Shown in pieces: positions 30,860-44,032 of a DNA stretch of 64,000 nt. The notes under the pieces are model-generated. The model saw nothing but the letters and a program-made list of their open reading frames with translations. It did not search any database and was not told the origin of the DNA. Each line of letters opens with the position of its first letter. The first letter of the stretch is position 1. This DNA is from Ceratorhiza oryzae-sativae (lineage: Eukaryota; Basidiomycota; Agaricomycetes; Cantharellales; Ceratobasidiaceae): NCBI GenBank assembly GCA_030998015.1, contig JARWMV010000240.1:744001-808000 (forward strand), given 5' to 3'. The position numbers and the translations under genes are program-made.

Positions 30860-33800
30860 TCACTGAGATAGCTCCTCAGGTTCTGTAACCCCTTGTAACT
30901 CAAGATACTGCTTTGGTGCCTCTAACTCCCTGCATTGTTGCAGTGATTCCCATATCTGATCCCCTTTGGACCATTTAACAAGAAACTTTATGTTTCTTCC
31001 TTTGTATTTATGGTTGATAATGCTATCAACCATCCATTCTATTTTGGGGTCCTCCCTGAAGTCATCATAATGACAAGCTTCCCAGGGCAGGAATATTTTA
31101 TCATTATTGGGGAAGTGCAGTCTTAGCAGACTGCCATGAAATACAGGTTGTATCCTCTGTTTCTTTAATTCCTCTGGTAATTCCAGGGTGTATGTGGATG
31201 CATCTTGGTCAATTGAGAGGATCTTATATGGCCCAATATATTTTGGGAGTAATTTTCTAGCCCTTCCCTTCAGAAGGTTCAGATTTTTGGTAGAGAGGTA
31301 GGCTTTTGATCATACCTCCAAAGCTGGATCATCTTCTCAACAGTCTTTGTTTGATTGGCCACACATACACTTGCTGACAAAAGTCTTGCAGCACATGATG
31401 GATTTTTCACTGAACCTGGTCTGGCCAGTGGTGGTCTGGTCTTCTGATTTCGATGTACTATTAGAGGTTGTGTAATAGCTATATGTCTATCGCTGTACCA
31501 AGTCTCAAAGAAATCGAAACAGAGGCCAAAGAGATACAGCCAAATAAGTTGTCAATTGTGCTGCAAGACTTTTGAAATTCAAGGTGCCATAAAGTCAAGC
31601 CTTGGACAATCCATGAATCTCAGCACCTAGCTGGCCGATTTTGATCAAAAAAAGTGTGCGCAGATAGCTATCACTATCTTTGGTATAGATCTGCGCTGTT
31701 TGAGAGCAATTTTATCAGTAGATGTACATGCATATAATCAATCATATATAGGGCACATTTCCCCCTATTACAGCTTGCCTATAAACAAAAAAGGAGGCTA
31801 GAAAGTTCTCTTTGTGCTCAAACTATCAGATATGATTAGTAGATCTCAGGAGAGTGTAAATTCTAAGGTATACTAAGTGGATGTAGACCAGACCCAAATG
31901 CTGCACAATACCCCCTGGTTTCAGAAACCTGAAAGCAACAGCTGTATAGGATTCAACCAGCCCGGTAATAGACATAGGCATGCTTCATATGTACACACAT
32001 CTTATGTATCACACTCAAGACACAGAGCCAGCCATAACTCTAGCTACAGACTGTGCATCAAACTTTTGACAGTTTCTGATAGTAAAATTGTTGATTTGAG
32101 CAATGCGCAGTCTGTAGCTAGAGTTATGGCTGGATCTGTGTCTTGAGTGTGATACATAAGATGTGTGTACATATGAAGCATGCCTACGTCTATTACCGGG
32201 CTGGTTGAATCCTATACAGCTGTTGCTTTCAGGTTTCTGAAACCAGGGGGTATTGTGCAGCATTTGGGTCTGGTCTACATCCACTTAGTATACCTTAGAA
32301 TTTACACTCTCCTGAGATCTACTAATCATATCTGATAGTTTGAGCACAAAGAGAACTTTCTAGCCTCCTTTTTTGTTTATAGGCAAGCTGTAATAGGGGG
32401 AAATGTGCCCTATATATGATCAATTATATGCATGTACATCTACTGATAAAATTGCTCTCAAATGGTGCAGATCTATACCAAAGATAGTGATAGCTATCTG
32501 CGCACACTTTTTTTGATCAAAATCGGCCAGCTAGGTGTGAGATTCATGGATTGTCCAAGGCTCAACTTTATGGCACCTTGAATTTCAAAAGTCTTGCAGC
32601 ACAATTGACAACTTATTTGGCCGTATCTCTTTGGCCTCTGTTTCGATTTCTTTGAGACTTGGTACGGTGATAGACATATAGCTATTACACAACCTCTAAT
32701 AGTACATCAAAATCGGAAGACCAGACCATCACTGGCCAGACCAGGTTCAGTGAAAAATCCATCATGTGCTGCAAGACTTTTGTCAGCAAGTGTATATACA
32801 CAGCTAGCAATGATTGCACCAAATGTATGGTCAATGTTTTCAGCTGCTTGGTCAGCTATTATTTGTACACCCCTAAATGCAGTGTTTACTTTAGGATAGC
32901 CTATTAATTTTGGCATCCACCCATAATTCAGCTCAAAAGGAGTGAATCCTGTACTTGAGCTAATGCTCAAGTTGATAGCAAGTTCCAATGCCAGAATCTT
33001 TTCACTCCAGTTTAAGTGGTCACTATCAATCAACAATCAAAGTATTTGGGCTATATTTTGATTAGCCTGTTCAGCTGATCCATCCATTTGCAGGTGGAAT
33101 GCTGTGGGACATCAGCAGCTTAACACTGAGTAATTGGTATAATTCTTGCCACATTGTGGTGGTGAATTTTGAGTCTCTATCAGAGACAATTGTGTCAGGT
33201 AACCTGTGCAAGCTTACTACTTCTCATAGTAATATCGTTGGAGTGTCTTGCACTGTTATCATGGTCTGAGTTGGTGCCAAGGTACCATAGATGTTAGTCT
33301 GCAAATGATGACTAATAAATAATTGAAGTTATTACTTCAGGGGAATGGACCCATAAAGTCTATTCTGATAGATCCCCATGGTTGGCCGGGGATTGGTAGA
33401 GTATGTAGCAGCCCCTGTGGGAGCTGCAATGATGACTTCACCATCTGACAGTTGCCACATGATTGGCAAAATTTGATAATTTCTTTGGCCATTGTTGGCC
33501 ACCAATACCATTGTCTTATGTACAATACTGTTTTCTTGGACCCCATGTGTCCAATTGCTGAATGTCCAAGATCAACAATTATCTTGGGCACCTCCTCCTC
33601 TTATAGAGGACATCTGGGATGCATATTGCATTCCATGGCCTATATAATAATAGGTCTCCCTGCCATTCATAGTTGGGGTGTGCCTTAATATTAGTGCATA
33701 TACAGCCAAAGAACCTGTCTTTGGCAATGTTATCTTTGATAACATTGAAAATATCTTCAGTATTCACTAATACTGAAAGATCTGTCCTCTCCAGTATTGC

Positions 33801-36000
33801 AGAGGGCTTGTTGGATTGCATGGATCAGTGATTCTTGTCTGTTTCCTCTCCTACCAACAGTAGAGGAATTATTATCCCTTGATTGTCTTTTGAGGGATTT
33901 CTGTTTAATTCATGTGGTTTATTCACTCAAAGTTCTTCCATTTCATGCATCTAGCTAACTTTCTAGGTTGGTTTGATGATCCAACCTGCCATGGTGAGGA
34001 TTCCAGGGGAATCCTCCCCCTCTGGGTCTAGTTGGCTATCTGCCAAGACATATTCATGTTCTTCCTGAACATTGTCCAGTGTATCACTAGCATATCATTG
34101 TGATAATCATCAGCCACAACATTGACTGATCCCAGAATGTATTCAATTTTGTAATTGAATCACAATAGGTATTCTAACCATTGCACTTGTCATTGCAACA
34201 AGTCTTGTTGTGTCTGGAGCCATTCCAGACTTTTGTGGTTGGTCAATATTTTGAACAACCAGCCAAGTAATTTGTCCTCCCATTTGAGGAGGCCTTCAAT
34301 TATAGCAAGTAATTCTTGCTCTGTTGTAGTATAGCTCATTTGAGCTGCACTGAATTTCCTTGAGTGGAAACCAGTGGCACAAAGGGTACTCCAATCAGTA
34401 CCCTGGCCATACATACAGCCTACACCAGCCACTGAGGCATTGCAAACCAACCAGATTGGTTCATCCCAACTAGTATTTATTGGGTACAGTATAGGGGCTC
34501 TGCACACAAGCTCCTTAATGCAGTCAAAGCTGTGCTGGTGGACTGGAGTCCATAGGAATACTCAGCCCTTCTGGGTCAAGTCTGACAATGGGCCTGAAAG
34601 GCCAATAAATCTGGCATATATGCAGCCAGATATTGTACCAGCCCTAGGAAGCACTGGATGTCATGTGCAGATTGTGGTGTAGGCCATGATCAAATTAGGG
34701 ACATTTTGTCCTTATTGGCATGAATGTCATTTTTGTCCACTATGTGGCCCAGGCACTCTATATGTTCCTCATATATATCAACCTTCTTTTCAGAAAGGTG
34801 TAGCTCAGCATTAGTGAGCATGTCTTCTACAACTTGTAACAGTTGTTCATGCTCTTCTATCATGTTGCTATACACAAATATGTTGTCTAGATAGACAAAT
34901 ATCCCCTGGCCAATCAAGGCCCAGAATATATGTGTCATTAGATGCTGATACATACTTGGGGTGTTACAATTGCCCTGTTGCATGACATTACTGTAGAACA
35001 TCCCATAAATGGTCTTGAAGGCCATCTTTTTCATGTGCTCAGGCACAATTTGTATCTGCTCATATGCATTGGTCATGTCCAACTTAGAGCAATACTTAGC
35101 ATGGGCTATATGCTTGCAGATTTCCTCTTGATCAGGGAATGGGATGATATCTTTCACTGTATTATCATTGCACTTGCACAAATCTATCACTGTGCACAGT
35201 GACACCTTGTCTTTCTTGAAAAGACATAACATAGGAGCAGCAGACTTGGCTGCTCCTTCAAACCACCATCCAGCTCTTAAATAGAGCTCAATTTTCTCTT
35301 GTAACTGAGGCTTCAATGCCTCAGGACAATTTAATTGGTGATGAATCACCTTAAGCTGCTCATCCACAAAGTGGATTCCATGATTTATTTCCCTCATAGG
35401 AGGGAGTCTCTCAGGGGCAAGCACAGTTAAATGTACCAGCTTCTTTTTCCACTTGTTGCAAAGCCTAGGAACGGCTTTGTCAGTAAGCAGGGAGGAACTC
35501 CCTGCACTACCCTTGCTGGATAGTCATTTGGCCCTAGTGGCCATAGTTTGTCAGCCCAACATGGCCAGTTCAACCTTCCCAGACCCCAAGGGCCTTTTGG
35601 TAAATAGTACTTGTCTCTTGGATGAGGTATCTGTTACTTCTGCTTGGAAGCCATTGGGTATATGCATATTGTTTATGCTTAATATGTTGTGTGAAAAATC
35701 AATGTTAATTCCATACCATCACATAAACAGTGTACCTATGATTATATCATATTTTTCAATGTTTACTACATCAAAATAGTGTGTCCCTCTAACAGCGCCA
35801 ACCTCTACCTTGGTGTTAACACCAAAGTTACATTTTCCTTGGCTCCCCTTAAGTGCAAGTTGTAAGCCTATTGTCTTATCTAACACCATTGGTGTGATGT
35901 TAGCTACCCACACAAATGAGGGTGATATCATGTTGGTGCATGAGCCCAAATCAAATAGTATGTACACCAATGTTGTACCAACTTTAAAGTACCCAGTCAT
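30860..36000 (-). pseudogene. A#3 pol: protease, RT, RNase H, integrase, chromodomain
   Basis: The ATG at 36000 overlaps the gag stop as ATGA. Protease has LFDLGSCTN (the active-site DSG has become DLG, near 35960). RT spans 35424-34690 with the box YLDN (expected YxDD) near 34890. RNase H lies at 34507-34190. Integrase spans about 33700-32700 with a zinc-finger part (GHMGSKKT...CQSCGNCQ) and a core, and is split by the 1425-bp palindrome at 31368-32792. The chromodomain-like tail (31040-30930, FLVKWSKGDQ-like) ends at a TGA at 30860-30862. Multiple stops make it non-functional. Confidence 0.85.
31368..32792. mobile_element. 1.4-kb near-perfect palindrome (foldback/MITE-like) with TA duplication
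   Basis: The arms (about 31368-32056 and 32105-32792) are some 689 bp each, differ at only a few positions, and are separated by about 48 bp. The ends start CACTTGCTGACAAAAGTCTT. TA flanks at 31366-31367 and 32793-32794, and the TA-to-terminus design, fit a Tc1/mariner-derived element. The two open frames 31877-32146 (+) and 32015-32284 (-) are mirror images caused by the palindrome, not genes. Confidence 0.88.
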
Positions 36001-36664
36001 GGGTTGCTGGTCCTCCTCTCAGTGGACAGGTTGAGCACTCTTGTGGGGTGCACCTCTTGTTCACATGACTGGCGCAGAGATAGGCTCCAGCTCTGCTGGC
36101 TGCCTTTGCTTGTTGATGCAGCGCTTGCATCAATCTCATCATCCAATGGTACTATATGCACTGTGCAGGTGGTGACATTGCCATATTCTGCCATGAATTG
36201 ATTCCATACAGAATCCTCATTGTTGCTGCCTGAGTAGTCAGCAAGGGGATGATGTGGACTGTCATCCTTGAGGGAGCTTTCTTCATCCAATTTGGAGGTT
36301 GATGCATAGGCCATCACTACATTGATGGTGTCATTCTCAGGGGGTTCTCCCTCCTCAGTAACAGGCTCTACAGCCTTAGCAGTGATAACCCCTTTTGAGG
36401 GGCAGTTAGGGGCAATGTGGCCCTTTTTCCCACATTTATAGCAGGTTAATTCTGCTTCCCCCTTGAGTTGCAGCTTTGTCTTCTCCCTAGTGTACAATTC
36501 TGCTACAGTCTTTGTCTGTTGCTTGGGTTCCCTTGTAGCATACAAGGGCCTTAGCTTTTCCTGCCACTCACCCCACTGATGATTCTTGCCTTTACAATCA
36601 GTCTTTCAATTGCTTTGACTCTGCCTGACTGTTGGGTCAGGATCTTTTTCTTCCCTTGCCATTA

Positions 36665-36945
36665 TGTTGAGTGTAGCGTAGCGCAGTGAAATAAAACACG
36701 TAAAATATGTATACAAGTGTATTCAAACAAGTGACTTGCTACTACATGAGAAACTGAGTATATATACATCTCAATCAGTAAGCATATACATAGCCAAGAT
36801 ATCGCATAGAGAACAAGCAAAACAAGCAAAACAACAATGAGTAAGACAATGAGATAGAACGCATACAAACAAGAGAGATGAGTAAAGCGTTTGTGTTACA
36901 GTAACGTAACTTGCATGAGTGCTGATGCACTTGTAATCTCCAACA
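36665..36945 (-). repeat. 3' LTR of the copia element
   Basis: It is the 281-bp match to 41361-41641. The adjacent ACTCCCCCTCAAG (36945-36956 region) is the complement of a CTTGAGGGGGAGT polypurine tract, marking it as the 3' LTR. Confidence 0.93.
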
Positions 36946-37001
36946 CTCCCCCTCAAGTGCATTCGTCCCATGACCTTGCCAGCAAGATACTCAAAACGTG
37001 G

Positions 37002-40000
37002 TCAAGGTAATGCTTTAGTGAGAAGATCAGCAAGGTTCTCATCACCAGGAATATGAGACAGTTCGACTGTTTTACGTGTGATGTGTTCGCATAAGAAATG
37101 GTGTTCGCATGTGATGTGCTTTGAGCGCGCATGAAACTGAGGGTTGTGCGCCAAGGCGATCGCAGTGGTATTGTCAGTGTAAATAGACAGAGTTGACTTG
37201 AGTGGAAACCCGAGTTCTTCAAAAAACATTTTGATCCAAAGACCATGTTGAACAGCTAGCGATAAAGCCATGTATTTGCCTTCCATAGAAGAAAGAGCAA
37301 CGGTTGGCTGTTTCTTGGAAATCCAGCATATAGCCACACCAGCAAGAGTAAAGACGACTCCAGAGATCGACTTCTGATCAAGAATGTTCTGGGCCCAGTC
37401 AGCGTCTGAGTAACCAACTGTTGAGATGAGGCCTTGAGTCCGTTGTAAGTGAGGCCATAGTGAGTGTACCCTGAAGGTAGTGGAATAGCAACTTGAGGCC
37501 AGCGATGTGTTTCAGACCAGGGTTTGAGCTGAACTGAGATAAGTGCTGGTTGGCATAAGCTGCATCAGGTCGGGTAGCAAGCATTGCATATAGAATACCT
37601 CCAATGTGGCAAGCATAGGGAAAGTCGACAGGAGGGCCAGTATAGTGTTCAAGCTGAGTACCGGCAGGTAGTGGGATAGTAGTCGGGTTGGCGTCAGTTA
37701 GCCCAGCACAGTCGAACAGCTTCTTCACATAAGTGTCTTGGGTGATAGTAATTGTGCGCTTTGCACAGTTGCGAGTGACCCGATGACCTAGAAAATGTCC
37801 CAACTCCCTCATGTCCCACATCTTGAAGAGAGCCATAGGCTCCTTCTTGACCTCAGATGCATATCCTTTGGTCGCAAACAATGCAATGTCATCGACATAG
37901 ACAGCCAATACACAGAGATTGCTGTTGTCGGTTTGACGGATGAAGCACAAGGGTTCAGAAGTGATAGGTTCAAAGCCAATAGTTTTAATCGCTTTTCCAA
38001 ATGTAAGCATCCAGATGCAAGGTGCTTGTCTCAGTCCATAGAGAGATCTGTTGATGCAAAGAACGCAACTAGTACTGTCTTTGTAGCCAGGTATCTGAAC
38101 CATATAGATCTCCTCTTCAACTCAACCATTGAGGAACGCTGAGATGACGTTGAGTTGATGTATGTCCCAGTCATAGATGGCTGCCAGCGCAATGAGTATG
38201 TGCCAAGAGTCAGTGGGTAAGACATGAGCAACAACTTTGTTAAAGTCAACCCCAAAGCGTTGACCATATCCTTTGACAACTAGACGTGCTTGATAGCATG
38301 TGATCTCAGAGTCTGCATTTTGTTTGATCATGTTCACCCAGCCAGGCTTAAGAGGTTTAAAGCCATCAGGTAAATCGACTAATTCGAAAGTGCCCATCTG
38401 TTCGAATGCTGCCATTTCTTCATCTTGAGCAATAGGCCACTTGTCCGCGTCCCAGTGTGACAGTGTTTCATCATAGGACAGATGATTGTTGTCCTGTCTT
38501 CTTGAGATCGCTGCATATACATACTCACGCCATTTGCGTTCAAGTGAAATGTCTTCTTCACTCTCTATATGCACTACTCGATAGGTTTCCCATACTTTGG
38601 GTACAATGTATTGTTGTCTGCAGTAGGTTTACCGACGCTATCTAGGTCCACATAATTGGGTCTTGTTGCAGATGAACTGCGTTGAGGACGCCTCAGTTCT
38701 CCACTCAGGAATTGAGTTGGAGTGCAAATTGGAGTTGGAATCCTAGACGTGGGTACAGACAATGACTTAGGTATCATAAGGGGTTCTAGAGTAGGTTTCT
38801 TCTCCTCAGTCTTAGGTGCGATGGAGGTACAAGAGTCTTTTTGGGTGGTGGTGTGAATAGTCTGGGAGCTGGAGCCAGTTTCGTCTGCTGCAAAGAACCT
38901 GAACTTGAGGTTTGTGAAGGGTTTGACTCCCCCTCAGCAGGCAAAATTGCCAGTGACAGCCTATAGAGCTCAAGTTCAGTCCAATCCACTCCCCCTGACT
39001 TCGGACAAGGCAGGAAAATGATATTGCGTGACTTAAGAATCTGGCGCGATTCCAGCTGGTAGTAACGCCAGGCAGTTGAGTTATCAGCGAACCCAGTGAA
39101 GCAATATTTTTTTGATTTTACATCGAGCTTTCCGTTAGGGCCGCTTTGGTCTAATACCCAGCATTTGGCACCAAACTCTTGGAGGTTGCTGACATGTGGT
39201 TTTCGACTATAAAAGTGCTTGTAAGGAGTAACATTGCCTAGTGTATGCGTAGGCGATGGTTGGCGATATACACCATGTAAGAGACGGCCTCCTGCCATAG
39301 AAAGCGAGGCAGCTGTTTGGCAAACAACTGTGCTCAAGCTCCTTCGACTAAGGTGCAATTCTTTCATTCAGCAACTCCATTCTGTGCCGACGAGTGAGGT
39401 GCTGTCTCCTCAAGGATAGTGCCTTGTGAGGTGGCATAGTCTTTAAGTGTCTTGTTAACAAACTCCTTTCCGTTGTCAGAACAGACACGTTTAAGTTTCT
39501 TGCCAAACTGGTTGGCCAGGAGAGCTTCGTACACTTTGTAGTGTTTGAAGACGTCCTTTGTCAACTTCATAAAGCCAGTGATAGTGAAGTGGGAGTACAT
39601 GTTGGTAAATGTGACGAAATAGGAGTTTCCTTGAAGCGATTGAGTGCGAGCAGGTCCCCAGACATCCGTGACAGTAAGGTCGCCAACAGAATGGTGTTTA
39701 GATTTCGATTCCTTAGGGTAGGAAGCGATATGATGCTTAGCCTGGACACAGGCTTTGCAGAAGTAATTACGCGGGGAGTCGCGATCTACTTTCATTCTGT
39801 TTACCATGTTTTTGTCAACCAATTGTTCTAGAGCACCTTGGTTAATGTGGCCCATAATGCGATGCCAATCCTCCCAGCTCTTCATTCCATCCATGTTGCC
39901 TTGGGCGACAGCTACTTGGCTTGTGGGGGTAATGACTAACATGTCCATAAGGTATAGACTACCTTTTGCTGAGTTCCCAATCTTTGGTCTGATGCCTAGG

Positions 40001-41266
40001 GTGCATCCATTTGGTGCAAATACAGTGCAGCGCCCTCCCTTGAAGAGGCACACTCCTCCAGCAAGATCGATAACCTTGCACAACAGTAAGTTGCCAGCAA
40101 ATGAGGGAACGTGAGCGATGTTTCAGAGTAATAATTCATTCATTTGGTTTCTGTTGCGCATTATAGCACAAACATTGCCTTGGCCTACAATAGGGACATC
40201 TGCTGATTCCTTCGACAACTTCTGAGACAGGTTCATAGGAGTTAAAGTAGGTGCGATTACCAACTATATGCGAGCCGGCTCCAGAGTTGGCGATCCATTC
40301 ATGAGATGAAAAGGAGGTAGGAGCTTTCACTACAAAAGCTACAGCTCCTCCTTGATCGGAATGGTTTGACTTGCCTGATTCTCTGGTATTGGCTATATGC
40401 ACCAATTCCTTCTTCTTCTCCTGGTCTGCCTTTTTCTTTCAGCACTCCCTCTCCCAGTGACCCTTCTTGTGGCAGTAGTTGCACTTGCCCTTCTTTTTTC
40501 CTCCAGTGTTCTTTCCACCCAATCCTCCAGACCCAAACGTAGCTGTGGCAGCAGTGTTCTTCTTTGCTAGTAGTCCTGCTTCAACACTCCTCTGCTCCTT
40601 TCGTTGACCTTCAGCCATAACTGAGCTGGTGACTTGTTTCACCATCTCCAGCCACTTTGTTTTATCCTTAAAGGTGAGGAGGGGCCTCAGTGTCTGTATA
40701 AAGACATCCCACAAAAGGGGAAGTGAGGCAATAAGGGCAATAGCCCAATCGAAATCAGTGGCTAGGTTGGTATCGATAGCACGCAGCTGATCATACAAGA
40801 ACGCATAGTGCAAACATGATTGTCAATGCAAGTGTCGTCGGTCATGCAATGAGAGAAGAAATTTCGACAAAGTTCGACGATAGCAACAACGTTGGCAACT
40901 TTGTACAACTGTTTAAGTTGAGTCCAGACCTTGGCAGATGTCTTGCAGGCAAGGATATTGGTCATTATCATGTCATCGATGCAGCAACGAATGATTCCTG
41001 CGCTTTTCAGTCGGTTTTCTGCCAGTCTTTAAGGTCATTTGCACCTTGTGATGGCTTTGGCGTCATTCCATCCACATAATCCAGCAACTTGAGTTCTCCA
41101 AGTAAGTCCTCCATCCGAATGCACCATATGCGCCAGTTCTCCGATCCCCTGAGAGGTGGGATGCAGACTGACCCAGAGCTAGACGGCAATACAGCTGTAG
41201 CGGTCAAGGGTGAGGAATTGGGGTTTGGGTGGTTGTGCTACTAGTAGTACCGCCTTGGCCAGACAT
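37002..41266 (-). pseudogene. Copia gag-pol polyprotein (several breaks)
   Basis: It starts with an ATG near 41266. In order: Gag (41207-40800), CCHC knuckle CNYCHKKGHWEREC (near 40470), protease with ANSGAGSH (catalytic Asp of DSG changed to Asn, near 40310), GAG-pre-integrase and integrase (40083-39367, with CxxC zinc site, SDNGKEF and HSSAQNGVAE), RT (38574-37399, YVDD intact near 37890) and RNase H (37337-37002). Copia order is protease-integrase-RT-RNase H, as seen. Stops after NGVAE (39364), at 38122 and near 37400, and frame changes in Gag, make it inactive, but the overall frame is well kept. Confidence 0.9.
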
Positions 41267-41348
41267 ATTGGACGATTGAGGTATGTGAATCAATGTGCGA
41301 TGAACAGTTAATCAGAGTATAGCTAGTTGTGTAGGTTAGAGCAAGGCA

Positions 41349-41360
41349 GGGCTCATAACC
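41349..41360 (-). promoter_or_regulatory. Copia primer-binding site for half initiator tRNA-Met
   Basis: Directly after the 5' LTR the minus strand reads GGTTATGAGCCC. Its complement GGGCTCATAACC is the anticodon arm (CAT) of initiator tRNA-Met, as in Drosophila copia, which uses a 5'-half tRNA primer rather than the 3' end. Confidence 0.75.
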
Positions 41361-41641
41361 TGTTGAGTGTAGCATAGCGCAGTGAAATAAAACATGCAAA
41401 ATATGTATATGAGTGTATTCAAACAAGTGACTTGCTACTACATGAGAAACCGAGTATATATACATCTCAATCAGTAAGCATATACATAGCCAAGATATCG
41501 CATAGAGAACAAGCAAAACAAGCAAAACAACAATGAGTAAGACAATGAGATAGAATGCATACAAACAAGAGAGATGAGTAAAGTGTTCATGTTACAGTAA
41601 TGTAACTCACATGAGCGCTGACACACTTGTAATCTCCAACA
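41361..41641 (-). repeat. 5' LTR of the copia element
   Basis: It is a 281-bp near-identical copy of 36665-36945. It is followed on the right by the target duplication CATTA. Confidence 0.93.
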
Positions 41642-43838
41642 CATTATGAGGGTGATCTCCATGTCCACAGCACTACAGACTAGCTCTGTGATGTTGTCAT
41701 AATCATGAACAGCATGGAAGCCATTCCAGTTGACCAGATGCCTGATTGGCACAATTAGTGTATTCATGTACCTTAATGCAAAGGTAAGGTTATCTGGAGG
41801 GATTGGCTGTTGGTCAGCCAATAATCTGAGCTCTTCATAGAGCTCCCAAGCATCCATGGTACCCTGCTTGAGGGTATGGAACTCACGCACTGCTATAGTG
41901 GTGCTTTGCATAGTCAAAAATCTACACTGTAATCTTTGGATTACTTTGAGGGTGGTCCATCCTTTGGGACCATATTCACTTTTTTTCACAGTCTTGTGGA
42001 ACCAGCTCTGTGCCTTACCAACACAAAGATGTCTGATGACATACACTTGATTATTATCATCAAGTACTGTGGGGCTGCATAGGCCACTCATTCTACAGTA
42101 GTGGAGTAATCCACTCACCCATTCTTCAAAGTCTCAAAGTTTTGCTGTTCCATTGCAAGATGGGGCCAGTCTAATTTTAGACCTCTTTTTCCCAGGTTCT
42201 TCTGGATGTCCACATCATTCTCATGTGCCCTTAGTGTATTGATTATCACGCAATATACTGTCTGTTGGGAGAGTCCCTATTGGGTACCCTGCAGTGCAGG
42301 GTTGAGTCTGAGGGCTGCTAATAGCCACTGGACACTGCAGAGCAAACATTGGGGCTGCAGGAGCAGTTTGCCCTACAGTCCCTGCATTTGGGGCAATGCC
42401 TTGTGCAAGCCTATTATGGGCTTGAGTGTTATAACTCACCAAGTGTTGCTTGGCATAATTAACTACCTGCAGTTTGCAGGTGTATGTGCAAGTACAACTG
42501 GGAGCCTTGTGGCCCAGGGGATATGGGGATTGCAATGGTAATTCACCTGTCCCTACAAGTGACATTCATTGCCCATCACCTGGCCTGCTCACAGTGGGTA
42601 TCCTTAATTGTTTGCACTGCTGCCAGGCTCAAATTTCACACTCCTCAGGTGTGTGGATTACTGGTGTTAACAGTGTGAACAATTGGCTGCTACTATGCAC
42701 CAATGTATTGCTCAACAGCTCTTCTCTGCTGTCATGAGTGGCAACCCTGGGTTGCCTTTCACTGTCCACTATCTCTACAATAGTTGGTTCTTTGCCCTCA
42801 AGTGAGGGTGGGATGTAATCATCCTCCAGGTAAATCCCAGTGGCATCCTCATCAAGTTCTTCCTTGATGGTAGGGATTGCCAATTGTCTATTCTGATCAG
42901 CTACAGGCTCTCCTGTTGCCCTAATTTGGGGGCCTTGTCCTAGCATGGGCACTTCCAGGCTCAGCCCTCATTTCCACACCAGGGTGTGGCACCTGGTTGG
43001 ACATGCTGTCTTGACTGGCAGGTCTGTCATCAAGCCAGGAATCCAGCTCTGGTTCTGTGCAAGTGCTTCTCACACTCCTTGCACTACTGAAACTACACTT
43101 GCTGTGTACACTGCCAGCACTGCTGGCTCTATCAATGCTTCTTATATGCATTGATAAATTCTCAATCACAGATTCAAGTCTGCCCATATGCTCATCTATT
43201 GAGAGTGTATGCACCTGGATCACATCTGCTGCAATTGATTCTATCTGCTCACACTACTGTTGAGTGGCCTCTTCTTGGGTTATACCTGTTGGCTATCTCT
43301 GTTGTGAGGTGTTCTGTGGGATATTGGCCCTAGGGGTTGATGTGCCCAGTCCCACTGCTACTGGCAGGCTCAGTGCCATAGGCACATATATGTACAGTAC
43401 ACCTGATTGAGTGTACCTTGTACTCCCCAGACTGTGCTGGGATCTGCTCAGTCAAGGCCCAATAGGGGCTTGTACATAACTTGACCCTTGAGGTTGAGGG
43501 GACCAAAAGACTCCCTGACTATTGGGGGAATCAGGCACCATGGATGGTGCCCCAACCATGCTTTTGCTCACTTGAGCCAAAGAAGGCTGCACAAGAGGTG
43601 CATTAGTTACTCAGCCCTGATTTGGGGTTATCTGAGATGTGTCCTGTCCACTGGCAAGCAGGGACCTGGTTGCTGTGGACCATTGCAGCATGTTAAACAC
43701 ACTGACTATGGGATACATGGGTGACTTGTCACCTGCAGAGCTACTCATGTTTGCTCTAACAACCTATTACATTGTAGGGTTTCCTTGTGGTATGCAAGGG
43801 ATTGGTTAGCTTCACTACACATGTAGCATTCAAAAAAA

Positions 43839-44032
43839 TGTAAAGGCTTTGCCCTCAATAAACTGTACTTGATAGTCTTAATTGCTTCACATGGTGATAG
43901 AACATGTATACATAGTATAGTATTCACTTGAGTGACAACATTGTGGTAGTAAAAAAAACAAGATCTTCCTCATACATTGGAAAGATGACACATATATCAA
44001 GTAAAAGCAGTCATGTGACTGCTATCCTTACA
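43839..44032 (-). repeat. 5' LTR of A#3 (194 bp)
   Basis: It is homologous to 28345-28539 and is followed by GCACC. On the minus strand the sequence after it (TTTTTTTGAATGC) shows no recognisable primer-binding site. Confidence 0.9.

Larger units (their letters stand above)
36665..41641 (-). mobile_element. Complete Ty1/copia retrotransposon (4977 bp)
   Basis: LTRs are 36665-36945 and 41361-41641 (281 bp each, TGTTGAGTGT to CTCCAACA on the plus strand). The target duplication CATTA is perfect (36660-36664 and 41642-41646). It has one gag-pol reading, a polypurine tract and a half-tRNA primer site. It interrupts A#3 gag. CpG content is higher than in A#3 and LTRs differ at few sites, so it is younger. 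Confidence 0.95.
35997..43748 (-). pseudogene. A#3 gag, split by the copia element
   Basis: The segments are 43748-41647 and 36659-35997. From the ATG at 43748 come a Ser/Gln/Pro-rich N-terminal region, a charged/serine-rich helical segment (43223-42921), and a Gag capsid-like region (42118-41650, with GKAQSWFHKT and a major-homology-like stretch). After the copia insertion come a basic linker and a CCHC zinc knuckle CYKCGKKGHIAPNC (near 36440), then an acidic tail. It ends NP-stop with the TGA overlapping the pol ATG. Stops and frame changes are common in the N-terminal half. Confidence 0.8.
28345..44032 (-). mobile_element. Family A Ty3/gypsy element A#3 with nested copia and palindrome
   Basis: LTRs are 28345-28539 and 43839-44032, and the perfect target duplication is GCACC (28340-28344 and 44033-44037). 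On the minus strand: gag (43748 onward, split by copia), protease-RT-RNase H-integrase-chromodomain (36000-30860, split by the palindrome) and ORF X (30765-28556). Without its own insertions it is about 9.3 kb. It lies within B#1 gag. Confidence 0.93.

Noticed and set aside
31877..32284. Two overlapping 89-codon open frames on opposite strands
   Set aside because: They are mirror images produced by the palindrome arms and have no independent coding signal.
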